Source: Blastococcus saxobsidens
GTDB taxonomy: Bacteria > Actinomycetota > Actinomycetes > Mycobacteriales > Geodermatophilaceae
Direction of reading: 5' to 3'
Assembly (NCBI RefSeq): GCF_010682065.1
Contig: NZ_JAAGWG010000015.1
Span: 62,001-126,000, forward strand
DNA length: 64,000 nt
The translations under genes and the position numbers were made by a program. Below the pieces are notes generated by a model that saw only the letters and a program-made list of their open reading frames with translations, searched no databases and was not told the origin of the DNA. Within the stretch, counting starts at the first letter, position 1. Each line of letters opens with the position of its first letter. Positions 56,574-64,000 of the stretch are shown here, piece by piece.

Positions 56574-57362
56574 ATGGGGACGCCGGCCGCCGCGACGCAT
56601 CCTGCCCAGGATGCCGCGGACGGCCCCGCCCCCGGCGTGGTGATGCATCCCGGTGGTGAGGCGCACGCCCGTCGGGCCGACGCCTGGCTCGCCGACGCCC
56701 TCGGCGTCGACCTGCCCGGCGGCCTGCTGGGACTGGCGCTCACCCACCGGTCGTTCGCGTACGAGAACGGCGGGCTGCCGACCAACGAACGCCTGGAGTT
56801 CCTGGGCGACTCGGTGCTCGGTCTGGTCGTCACCGACGAGCTGTACCGCAGCCAGCCGGACCTCCCCGAGGGCCAGCTGGCCAAGCTGCGTGCCTCCGTG
56901 GTGAACATGACCTCGCTGGCCGGGGTCGCCCGGCGCCTGGGCGAGGGCGGGCTCGGCCCGCTGCTGCTGCTGGGTCGCGGCGAGGAGACCACCGGCGGCC
57001 GGGAGAAGGACTCGATCCTGGCTGACGCGATGGAGGCCCTCATCGGCGCGATCCACCTCGGCCGCGGGCTGGAGGTCGCCTCGGCGATCGTCCACCGGCT
57101 CTTCGACCCGCTGCTGGTCGAGGCAGCGACCCGCGGCGCCGGCCTGGACTGGAAGACCAGCCTCCAGGAGCTCGGCGCCGCCCAGGGGCTGGGCGCGCCG
57201 GTCTACCAGGTGGCCGACGAGGGCCCCGACCATGCCAAGACCTTCACCGCCGACGTGTTGCTCGCCGGGGTCGTCCGCGGCAGCGGCAGCGGCCGCACCA
57301 AGAAGGCCGCCGAGCAGGAGGCCGCCGAGGCCGCCTGGCGCGCACTGTCCATCGACGCCTGA
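56574..57362 (+). CDS. rnc: Ribonuclease III
   Basis: A 262-residue dsRNA endonuclease. The catalytic signature [20 protein letters not shown] is at about residues 75-95 and the second acidic site is [19 protein letters not shown]. The C-terminal dsRNA-binding domain ([40 protein letters not shown]) is intact. An unconserved Ala-rich stretch of about 30 residues precedes the catalytic domain, so the exact start is uncertain. Confidence 0.95.
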   Translation: MGTPAAATHPAQDAADGPAPGVVMHPGGEAHARRADAWLADALGVDLPGGLLGLALTHRSFAYENGGLPTNERLEFLGDSVLGLVVTDELYRSQPDLPEGQLAKLRASVVNMTSLAGVARRLGEGGLGPLLLLGRGEETTGGREKDSILADAMEALIGAIHLGRGLEVASAIVHRLFDPLLVEAATRGAGLDWKTSLQELGAAQGLGAPVYQVADEGPDHAKTFTADVLLAGVVRGSGSGRTKKAAEQEAAEAAWRALSIDA

Positions 57363-57380
57363 TCGACGGAGGGTCGACCG

Positions 57381-58259
57381 TTGCCTGAACTGCCCGAGGT
57401 CGAGGTGGTCCGTCGCGGCCTCGAGCAGTGGGTCGCCGGCCGCACCGTCGCCGCCGTCGAGGTGCACCACCCGCGGGCCGTCCGACGGCACCTCGAGGGC
57501 ACCGGCCACTTCGTGCAGGCGCTGACCGGCCGCACGTTCACCGCTGCTCACCGCCGCGGCAAGTACCTCTGGCTGCCGCTGGCCGAGCCCGACGGCACTC
57601 CGTCGGACCGGGCGCTGGTCGGCCACCTGGGCATGAGCGGCCAGTTGCTGGTGGAGAAGCCGTCCGCACCGGACGAGACCCACCTGCGGGCCCGGTTCAC
57701 CTTCACCGACGGCGGCCGCGAGCTGCGTTTCGTCGACCAGCGCACGTTCGGGGGGCTGGCGGTCGAGGAGAGTGACGGCGACGGCGTCCCGCCGCGGCTG
57801 GCGCACATCGCCATCGACCCGCTCGACCCCGGCTTCGACGTCGACGCGTTCGCCGCCGCGCTGCGCCGCCGTCGCACCGAGGTGAAGCGGGCGCTGCTCG
57901 ACCAGACCCTCATCGGCGGCGTGGGCAACATCTACGCCGACGAGGCGCTGTGGCGGGCCCGCCTGCACGGCACCCGCCCCACGGACAAGCTCACCCGGGC
58001 CCAGGTCGCGGACCTGTTGGACGGTGTCCGGGACGTGCTGGGGGAGGCGCTCGCGCAGGGAGGGACCTCCTTCGACTCCCTGTACGTCGACGTCAACGGG
58101 CAGAGTGGCTACTTCTCCCGCTTCCTCGCCGTCTACGGCCAGGGCGACCGGCCCTGCCCGCGCTGCGGGACGGCGATCGTCCGTGAGCCGTTCATGAACC
58201 GGTCCAGCTACAGCTGCCCCACCTGTCAGCCACGCCCGCGAGCTCGCCGGAAGGCCTGA
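57381..58259 (+). CDS. mutM: Formamidopyrimidine-DNA glycosylase
   Basis: A 292-residue base-excision enzyme removing 8-oxoguanine and FaPy lesions. The catalytic N-terminus is [17 protein letters not shown] with Pro2 as nucleophile, Lys in [13 protein letters not shown], the helix-two-turn-helix [19 protein letters not shown], and the zinc finger CPRCG to CPTCQ at the C-terminus. It uses a TTG start, forced because Pro-Glu-Leu must follow the initiator. Located between rnc and smc as in mycobacteria. Confidence 0.96.
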   Translation: MPELPEVEVVRRGLEQWVAGRTVAAVEVHHPRAVRRHLEGTGHFVQALTGRTFTAAHRRGKYLWLPLAEPDGTPSDRALVGHLGMSGQLLVEKPSAPDETHLRARFTFTDGGRELRFVDQRTFGGLAVEESDGDGVPPRLAHIAIDPLDPGFDVDAFAAALRRRRTEVKRALLDQTLIGGVGNIYADEALWRARLHGTRPTDKLTRAQVADLLDGVRDVLGEALAQGGTSFDSLYVDVNGQSGYFSRFLAVYGQGDRPCPRCGTAIVREPFMNRSSYSCPTCQPRPRARRKA

Positions 58260-58427
58260 GCTCGTCACCGGGACGTGACGAATCCGACATCACCCGGTCA
58301 CCTCAGGCACCCGGTGCCGCCGTTGACCTGCGGATCGGTCGGTGTCACCCTGGGAGCACCAGACCGCGCCGACCGTTCATCGGGGCGCCGGTCACCCCCA
58401 CTCGCTGTCTGAAAGGCCGTCACAGCC

Positions 58428-58616
58428 ATGGCCAAGGCCCTGTTCGGTTCCGTCGTCGCTCCCGCGGAGCTGCGGGTACTCGAGGAGAACGCACTCCTGC
58501 GGGCCAAGGTCCGCCGGCTCGAAGCCGAGCTCGACGAGCTGCGCGCCCAGCGCGACGCCGCCATCGCCCACGAGCTGCTCTCGATGGCCGGCGACACCGA
58601 GCCCGCGCTCGCCTGA
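58428..58616 (+). CDS. Small coiled-coil protein upstream of smc
   Basis: A 62-residue protein, MAKALFGSVVAPAELRVLEE, then a leucine-zipper-like helix (LLRAKVRRLEAELDELRAQR) and the ending GDTEPALA. The start MAKAL.G and the ending EPAL resemble small actinobacterial proteins I recall with a central coiled coil, all of unknown function. GAAAGG lies about 12 nt upstream of the ATG. The 168-bp gap before it holds the inverted repeat CGTCAC/GTGACG (58263-58280), possibly a weak terminator of mutM. Confidence 0.65.
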   Translation: MAKALFGSVVAPAELRVLEENALLRAKVRRLEAELDELRAQRDAAIAHELLSMAGDTEPALA

Positions 58617-58674
58617 CCTTTCACACCCGCACCACCGGCCTCGCGGCCCCCCTGAACGGGCCCGAACAGGGCTA

Positions 58675-58680
58675 GAGTCT
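58675..58680 (+). promoter_or_regulatory. -10 box of smc, leaderless
   Basis: TAGAGT ends 7 nt before GTG 58688 with no ribosome-binding site between. Confidence 0.5.
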
Positions 58681-58687
58681 CCTTCCC

Positions 58688-61600
58688 GTGCACCTGTCGA
58701 GCCTCACGCTGAAGGGTTTCAAGTCCTTCGCGTCCGCCACCACGCTGCGGCTCGAGCCCGGGATCACCGCCGTCGTCGGCCCCAACGGGTCGGGCAAGTC
58801 CAACGTCGTGGACGCCATCTCCTGGGTGCTCGGCGAGCAGGGCGCCAAGAGCCTGCGCGGCGGCAAGATGGAGGACGTCATCTTCGCCGGCACCGCCGGC
58901 CGGCCCGCGCTGGGCCGCGCGGAGGTGACGCTGACGATCGACAACACCGACGGCGCGCTGCCGATCGCGTACACCGAGGTGTCGATCACCCGCCGCATGT
59001 ACCGCTCCGGGGAGAGCGAGTACGAGATCAACGGCGACAAGGTGCGCCTGCTCGACGTGCAGGAGCTGCTCAGCGACTCCGGCATCGGCCGCGAGATGCA
59101 CGTCATCGTCGGCCAGGGGCAGCTCGACGCCGTCCTCTCCGGCCGCCCCGAGGACCGACGTGCGTTCATCGAGGAGGCCGCCGGGGTCCTCAAGCACCGC
59201 AAGCGCAAGGAGAAGGCGCTCCGCAAGCTCGACGGAATGCAGGCCAACCTCGACCGGCTGGCCGACCTCACCGTCGAGCTGCGCCGCCAGCTCAAGCCGC
59301 TGGGGCGGCAGGCGGAGGTCGCCCGCCGCGCCGCCGGGGTGCAGGCCGACCTGCGCGACGCCCGCCTGCGCCTGCTGGCCGACGACCTGGTCCAGCTGCG
59401 CGACGCCTGGGACCGCGACGTCGCCGACGAGACCGCCGCCCGCGAGCGCCGTGCCGTCGTGGAGCGGGAGCTGTCCGCCGTCTCCCGCCGGGAGTCCGAG
59501 CTGGAGAGCGACCTGGCCGCGAGCGCGCCCCGGCTGCAGGCGGCCTCGGACACCTGGTACCGGCTCTCGGCGCTGGGCGAGCGCTTCCGCAGCGTTGCCC
59601 AGCTGGCCGGCGAGCGGCACCGGCACCTGTCCGCAGCGGGGCCCGCGGCCGCACCCGGCCGCGACCCCGACCAGCTCGACGCCGAGGCCGACCGCGTCGC
59701 CGCCACCGAGGCCGAGCTCGCCGCCGGTCTCGCGGCCGAGCGGGAGCGTCTCTCGGCCGTGGTCACGGCACGGACCGAGCTGGAAGCAGCCCTGGCCGAG
59801 GCGGAGAAGGCCTGGGTTGCCGCCGCCCGCGCGCTCGCCGACCGGCGGGAGAGCCTGGCCCGGCTGTCCGGGCAGGTCGCCGCCGCGCGCTCTCGGGTGG
59901 GTGCGGGGCAGGCCGAGATCGACCGGCTGACCCTCGCCGCGGCCGAGGCCACCGACCGCGCCGAGGTGGCCGCCGAGCGGCTGGCCGACCGGCGCGGCCA
60001 GGTCGCCGAGCAGGAGGACACCGACCTGGCGCTGGTCGCCGCGCACGAGGACGCCGTGGCCGCGCACTCCGCCGTTGCCCGCCGGGTGACCGAGCTGACC
60101 GAGGCCGAGCGCGCCGCCGAGCGCGACCGCGCCTCCTGGCAGGCCCGGCGGGACGCGCTCGCGCTCGGCCTCACGCCGGCCGACGGCGCGGCCGCGGTGC
60201 TCGGCGCGGGGCTGTCCGGCGTGATCGGCCCGGTCACCGAGCAGCTGACGGTCGCCGCGGGCGACGAGGTGGCGATCGCGACCGCGCTGGGTGGCATGGC
60301 CGAGGCCGTGGTCGTCTCCGGGGTCGCCGAGGCGGCCGCGGCGCTGGACCACCTGACCAGGACCGACGGCGGACGCGCCGGGCTGCTGGTCACCGGCGGG
60401 CTGCCGCCCGTGCCCCGCGAGGGCTGGCCGGAGCTGCCCGCCGGCACCCGGTGGGCGCTCGACGCCGTGCAGGCCCCCGAGCCGCTGCGCCCGGCGCTGG
60501 CCCGCGCCCTGGAGCGGGTGGCGCTCGTCCCCGACCTCGACGCGGCGGTCGCCCTGGTGCGCACGCACCCCCGGGTCCGCGCCGTCACCGCGACCGGCGA
60601 CCTGCTCGGTGCCGACTGGGCGGTGGGCGGCTCGACCGACGCGCCGTCCAACCTGGAGCTGCGCGCCCGCGTGGACGAGGCGGCCGCCGAGCTCGTCGCC
60701 GCCGTCGACCGGGCCGCCGAGCTCGCCGAGCGGCTGGCCGCCGCCCGGAGCGAGGCCCGCGACCGCTCGGCCGACGTCGAGACGGCCATGGCCGCGCGGC
60801 AGGCCGCCGACCGCAGCCGGTCGGCCGAGGCGGCCGCGCTCGCCGAGCTGGGTGCCGCGGCTCGGTCGGCGGCGTCGGAGGCGGAGCGCTCGCTGGCCGC
60901 GCGGGTCCGGGCCGAGCAGTCGCTGGAGCAGGTCCAGGAGTCGCTCACCCGGCTGGAGGCCGAGCTGGCGCAGGCCGAGGCCGCGCCGGTGGCCGAGGAG
61001 CCGCCCACCGAGGAACGTGACCGGCTGCGCGCCGAGGTGGCCGCGGCCCGGCAGGCCGAGACCGAGGCGCGCCTCGCCGTGCGGACGGCGGAGGAGCGGG
61101 CCCGCGCCCTGCAGGGCCGCGCCGACTCGCTGCGCCGCCAGGCCCGGCAGGAGCGGGCCGCGCGCGAGCGGGCCGCCGCGGCCCGGGTGGCCCGGATCCG
61201 TGGCGCCCAGGTCGCCGCGGCGGTCCGCCAGGACGCCGAGGCAGCCCTGACGGCGCTGGGCTCCTCGCTGGCGCGCGCCGCGGCCGAGCGCGACGCCCTG
61301 GCGACGTCCCGCAGCGGTGCGGAGGCCGAGCTGCTCGAGGTGCGCAGCCGGGTCCGCGCCGCCACCGCCGAGCTCGACCGGCTCACCGACGAGGTGCACC
61401 GCGACGAGGTGGCCCGCACCGAGCAGCGCTACCGGATCGAGTCGCTGGAGGCCAAGGCCGCCGAGGAGTACGGCGTCGACCTGCCCACGCTGCTCGCCGA
61501 GTACGGCCCGGCCGCGCTCGTCCCGCCGTCGCCGCAGCAGGAGGCCGAGGCGGAGGCGAAGGGGGAGCCCGCGCCGGACCCGGTGCCCTACGAACGCGCC

Positions 61601-62260
61601 GTGCAGGAGCGCCGCGTGGCCCGCGCCGAACGCGACCTCGCCACTCTGGGCAAGGTCAACCCGCTGGCGCTGGAGGAGTTCGCGGCCCTGGAGGAGCGGC
61701 ACACCTTCCTGGCCACCCAGCTCGAGGACCTCAAGAGCACCCGCAAGGACCTGCTCACCGTCGTCCGCGAGGTCGACGACCGGATCCACGACGTGTTCGC
61801 CAAGGCCTTCGCCGACGTCGCCCGGGAGTTCGAGCAGGTGTTCGCCACCCTCTTCCCGGGTGGCGCCGGCCGGTTGGTGCTCACCGAGCCCGACAGCATG
61901 CTGACCACCGGCGTCGAGGTCGAGGCCCGCCCGCCGGGCAAGAAGGTCAAGCGGCTGTCGCTGCTCTCCGGTGGGGAGCGGTCGCTGACCGCCGTCGCGC
62001 TGCTCGTGGCGATCTTCCGCGCCCGCCCGTCGCCGTTCTACGTGCTCGACGAGGTCGAGGCCGCGCTGGACGACGTGAACCTGGGCCGGCTGCTGGTGCT
62101 GGTCGAGCAGCTGCGGTCGACGTCGCAGCTGATCATCATCACCCACCAGAAGCGGACGATGGAGATCGCCGACGCGCTCTACGGCGTGAGCATGCGCGGC
62201 GACGGCATCACCGGCGTCATCAGCCAGCGGCTCCGGGAGCTCGAGACGGCCTCCGCCTAG
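58688..62260 (+). CDS. smc: Chromosome segregation protein SMC
   Basis: A 1190-residue condensin ATPase. The Walker A is VGPNGSGKSNVVDAISWVLG (from about residue 30), preceded by LSSLTLKGFKSFA. Two long Ala/Glu/Arg coiled coils flank the hinge (about 500-650, GAGLSGVIGPVTEQLTVA). The signature motif LSGGERSLTAVALL is near 1093 and Walker B FYVLDEVEAALDDVN near 1118. Full length. Its TAG overlaps the stop of the convergent gene in a shared CTAG. In mycobacteria ftsY follows smc; here it does not. Confidence 0.97.
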   Translation: MHLSSLTLKGFKSFASATTLRLEPGITAVVGPNGSGKSNVVDAISWVLGEQGAKSLRGGKMEDVIFAGTAGRPALGRAEVTLTIDNTDGALPIAYTEVSITRRMYRSGESEYEINGDKVRLLDVQELLSDSGIGREMHVIVGQGQLDAVLSGRPEDRRAFIEEAAGVLKHRKRKEKALRKLDGMQANLDRLADLTVELRRQLKPLGRQAEVARRAAGVQADLRDARLRLLADDLVQLRDAWDRDVADETAARERRAVVERELSAVSRRESELESDLAASAPRLQAASDTWYRLSALGERFRSVAQLAGERHRHLSAAGPAAAPGRDPDQLDAEADRVAATEAELAAGLAAERERLSAVVTARTELEAALAEAEKAWVAAARALADRRESLARLSGQVAAARSRVGAGQAEIDRLTLAAAEATDRAEVAAERLADRRGQVAEQEDTDLALVAAHEDAVAAHSAVARRVTELTEAERAAERDRASWQARRDALALGLTPADGAAAVLGAGLSGVIGPVTEQLTVAAGDEVAIATALGGMAEAVVVSGVAEAAAALDHLTRTDGGRAGLLVTGGLPPVPREGWPELPAGTRWALDAVQAPEPLRPALARALERVALVPDLDAAVALVRTHPRVRAVTATGDLLGADWAVGGSTDAPSNLELRARVDEAAAELVAAVDRAAELAERLAAARSEARDRSADVETAMAARQAADRSRSAEAAALAELGAAARSAASEAERSLAARVRAEQSLEQVQESLTRLEAELAQAEAAPVAEEPPTEERDRLRAEVAAARQAETEARLAVRTAEERARALQGRADSLRRQARQERAARERAAAARVARIRGAQVAAAVRQDAEAALTALGSSLARAAAERDALATSRSGAEAELLEVRSRVRAATAELDRLTDEVHRDEVARTEQRYRIESLEAKAAEEYGVDLPTLLAEYGPAALVPPSPQQEAEAEAKGEPAPDPVPYERAVQERRVARAERDLATLGKVNPLALEEFAALEERHTFLATQLEDLKSTRKDLLTVVREVDDRIHDVFAKAFADVAREFEQVFATLFPGGAGRLVLTEPDSMLTTGVEVEARPPGKKVKRLSLLSGGERSLTAVALLVAIFRARPSPFYVLDEVEAALDDVNLGRLLVLVEQLRSTSQLIIITHQKRTMEIADALYGVSMRGDGITGVISQRLRELETASA

Positions 62261-63057
62261 ACGCCGCTGCGGACCTCGAGGTCGACGACGACCGGCAGGT
62301 GGTCCGAGGCTCCCTCGGCGTCCAGGACGTAGGCCCCGGCGACGGAGACCCCCGAGGAGACCCACACCTGGTCGATGCGCCGGTGCGGGGACCGTGCCGG
62401 GTGGGTGTTCCCGGCGTCGGTCTGCCAGAACTTCCAGCCGGCCTGGTCGTCGCGGGCGCGGGCGAGCTGCCAGGCGTCGGTGAACCGCTGCCGCAGCACG
62501 TCCAGCTCCGGGGCGTCGGGCTCGGTGTTGAAGTCACCGACCAGGACGCCGGTGTCCATCGGCTCGGTGTGCAGCCCGGCGATGGCCGAGACCTGGGCGG
62601 CCCGCTCCTGCGCCGATCGGGTGGTCAGGTGGGTGGCGGTGATCCACAGCGCGCCGCCGTCGAGCTCCACCATCGTGCGCAGCGCGCTGCGCGGCTCCCC
62701 GCCGCCGGGCAGCCGGTGCACATCGCTGATCAGGATGGGCAGCCGGGACAGCAGGGCGTTGCCGTACTGGCGGGGCGGCTGGTCGCCCGGGCGCTCCTCC
62801 TCGATGGCCGGTCCCCACGCCAGCTGCATGTCCAGCGCGCGGGAGAGCAGCAGCGCCTGGTCGACGTCCTCGCTGCGCGCCCCGTACCGCCGGTCCACCT
62901 CCTGCAGGCAGATCACGTCGGCGTCGACCGAGGCCAGCAGCCGGGCCAGCCGCGGCAGGTCGTGCCGGTCGTCCTCGCCCACGCCGTGGTGGGTGTTGAA
63001 GGTGACCAGCCGCACCGGGATCGGCGGCTGGTCGGGACCGGGGGCCGGCTTCGTCAC
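62257..63057 (-). CDS. Endonuclease/exonuclease/phosphatase family protein
   Basis: A 266-residue metal-dependent phosphoesterase. Motifs: VTFNTHHGVGEDDRHDL, VICLQEVDRRYG with the metal Glu, TATHLTTRSAQERAAQVSAI, VLVGDFNTEPDAPELDVLR, IDQVWVSSGVSV and the final SDHLPVVVDLEV. No signal peptide, so cytoplasmic. Substrates in this superfamily range from DNA to phospholipids and cannot be assigned. It starts at GTG 63057, 12 bp after the PhoD-like gene, forming a phosphoesterase pair. Confidence 0.88.
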   Translation of the reverse strand: MTKPAPGPDQPPIPVRLVTFNTHHGVGEDDRHDLPRLARLLASVDADVICLQEVDRRYGARSEDVDQALLLSRALDMQLAWGPAIEEERPGDQPPRQYGNALLSRLPILISDVHRLPGGGEPRSALRTMVELDGGALWITATHLTTRSAQERAAQVSAIAGLHTEPMDTGVLVGDFNTEPDAPELDVLRQRFTDAWQLARARDDQAGWKFWQTDAGNTHPARSPHRRIDQVWVSSGVSVAGAYVLDAEGASDHLPVVVDLEVRSGV

Positions 63058-63069
63058 AGCGCCACCTTC

Positions 63070-64000
63070 TCAGGCGTCGGAGAGTGGCTCGTCGAGCACC
63101 TGGCGCAGATGCTCGTCGCCCTGTTCCGACACCGACAGCAGGAACCGCGCCTCCCGGCCGCTCAGCACCAGCTCGCCGATCTGGTTGCCGAAGAACGGCC
63201 CGGCCTTCTTCTCCCACTCCAGCTCGGTGGGCTCGGCCTTGACCATGCGGGCCAGGCGTTCCGTCCACCGGCGCGCCGCCCGGCTCCAGCCGATCTTGAA
63301 GCCGACCCGGATCGGGTGCGGTGCCTGGTTGTGCAGCGGGGAGACGGTGAGCTGGTGCACCCGGGCCTCGAGCCCCCCGGGGTGCACCAGCTCGGCCGCG
63401 TAGGCGTGGTGGACGTCGCCGGAGAGGACCAGCGCCGTCGCCGGTGCCCGGCCGTGCTCACCGCGGGCCACCGCGGTCAGTGCCGCGCCCAGCCGCTCGA
63501 ACGAGTGCCCGAAGGCCGACCAGTGCTCCAGGTCCGCGCCCTGCCGCACCTTCTCGGCGAGCCGCCCGCGGAGCTTGCCGTGGTGGCGCACGTTGAGCGT
63601 CTCGTTCCACCGCTCCAGGTTGTGGATCGCGTGCGGGAGCAGCCAGGGCAGTGAGGTGCCGACGACGACGTGCTCCACGCCCTCGTCCACCGCGCGGCGC
63701 ATGGCGCCCTCGACCCAGGCGAACTCGTCCTCGTCGAGCATCCGGCGGTGCTGCTCCTCCAGCACCCGGCCGGCCCGGCTGTCGACCATGATCAGCCGCA
63801 CGTCGCCCCAGTGCCGCACGAAGCTCCACCGGATCGTCGCCGGTTCGGCGTCGGCCAGCTCGGCCATCGCGCGCAGCAGCGGCTCGGCGTCCCGCTCGGG
63901 GTCGTCGGCGCTCAGGTCACCGATCGCCTGCCAGGTCTTGTTCTCCGCCAGCTCGCCCGGGCTCAGGTTGCCCAGGTGCTGATAGACCCAGTAGCTGACC
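63070..64000 (-). CDS. PhoD-like alkaline phosphatase D family protein, N-terminus outside window
   Basis: The minus-strand frame is open from the window edge to the stop at 63070, 309 codons. It shows SYWVYQHLGNLSPGELAEN, SFVRHWGDVRLIMVDSRAGR, VVVGTSLPWLLPHAIHNLER, the metal-site segment VLSGDVHHAYAAELVHPGG and VSPLHNQAPHPIRVGF. These match the C-terminal half of actinobacterial PhoD-type phosphatases, calcium/iron phosphodiesterases usually exported. Whether a Tat signal exists cannot be seen. Confidence 0.85.
   Translation of the reverse strand, partial: VSYWVYQHLGNLSPGELAENKTWQAIGDLSADDPERDAEPLLRAMAELADAEPATIRWSFVRHWGDVRLIMVDSRAGRVLEEQHRRMLDEDEFAWVEGAMRRAVDEGVEHVVVGTSLPWLLPHAIHNLERWNETLNVRHHGKLRGRLAEKVRQGADLEHWSAFGHSFERLGAALTAVARGEHGRAPATALVLSGDVHHAYAAELVHPGGLEARVHQLTVSPLHNQAPHPIRVGFKIGWSRAARRWTERLARMVKAEPTELEWEKKAGPFFGNQIGELVLSGREARFLLSVSEQGDEHLRQVLDEPLSDA

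Noticed and set aside
58263..58280. CGTCAC/GTGACG inverted repeat after mutM as a regulator site
   Set aside because: The six-base arms with a short spacer are common by chance at this GC content; no conserved context supports an operator.

Overview
This 64 kb window is a chromosomal segment from a very high-GC actinobacterium. GTG starts are frequent, genes are packed with GTGA/ATGA overlaps, and the gene order follows the gatCAB - ilvBNC - serA - leuB - gltX - leuCD - ppk1 - gpsA - ddl - recG - coaD - rnc - smc block known from mycobacteria. My impression, an inference only, is Geodermatophilaceae (Blastococcus/Geodermatophilus type): a DUF222/13E12 gene with an SOS-type operator sits at the left edge, and short GC-rich repeats lie in intergenic gaps. 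No phage, insertion sequence, integrase or CRISPR array was seen.

Layout. 1-5.9 kb: a DUF222 gene cut by the window edge, an ACT-domain gene, gatCAB, then a structured repeat and a broken acetyltransferase. 5.9-9.3 kb: a propeller lipoprotein, a 2-hydroxyacid dehydrogenase, a PH-like membrane protein and an XRE regulator. 9.3-24.2 kb: ilvD, a GGDEF/EAL enzyme, ilvBNC behind a leader-peptide attenuator, two paralogous GQPQY-rich membrane proteins, serA, leuB, and cimA behind a second attenuator. 24.2-30.4 kb: small accessory genes, a second copy of the structured repeat, a FAH-family hydrolase, gltX, a CPBP protease-like gene, tRNA-Gln and two tRNA-Glu. 30.5-34.8 kb: galT, galK and a sugar symporter. 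34.8-41.3 kb: the IclR-type regulator ndgR divergent from leuCD, then mutT1, ppk1 and fbiD on the minus strand. 41.4-49.9 kb: a plsC remnant, gpsA, a PLP enzyme, a Pcs-like lipid enzyme, ddl, envelope proteins, thiL and rpmB. 50-62.3 kb: fakA-like, recG, rsmD, coaD, sepIVA, DUF177, rpmF, rnc, mutM and smc. 62.3-64 kb: an endonuclease/exonuclease/phosphatase-family protein and a PhoD-type phosphatase that runs off the window.

How the genes work together. First, branched-chain amino acid synthesis: cimA, leuCD and leuB can make 2-ketobutyrate by the citramalate route, and ilvBN, ilvC and ilvD finish isoleucine and valine. Control is visible as two short leader ORFs ending in Val-Leu-Val-Leu and Ile-Ile-Ile, each followed by a hairpin and a U-tract terminator, plus ndgR next to leuCD. 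Second, Gln-tRNA formation: gltX, gatCAB, tRNA-Gln and tRNA-Glu are all in the window, the full set for the transamidation pathway. Third, a galactose module (transport, GalK, GalT). Fourth, a cell-division and chromosome block (sepIVA, rnc, mutM, smc).

The most unusual signal is a ~100-nt element present twice (5419-5518 and 25864-25964), with identical internal spacing and three compensatory base-pair changes in its hairpins. It looks like a structured repeat family. Many genes also carry a TANNNT -10 box 6-8 nt before the start codon, which indicates widespread leaderless transcription.
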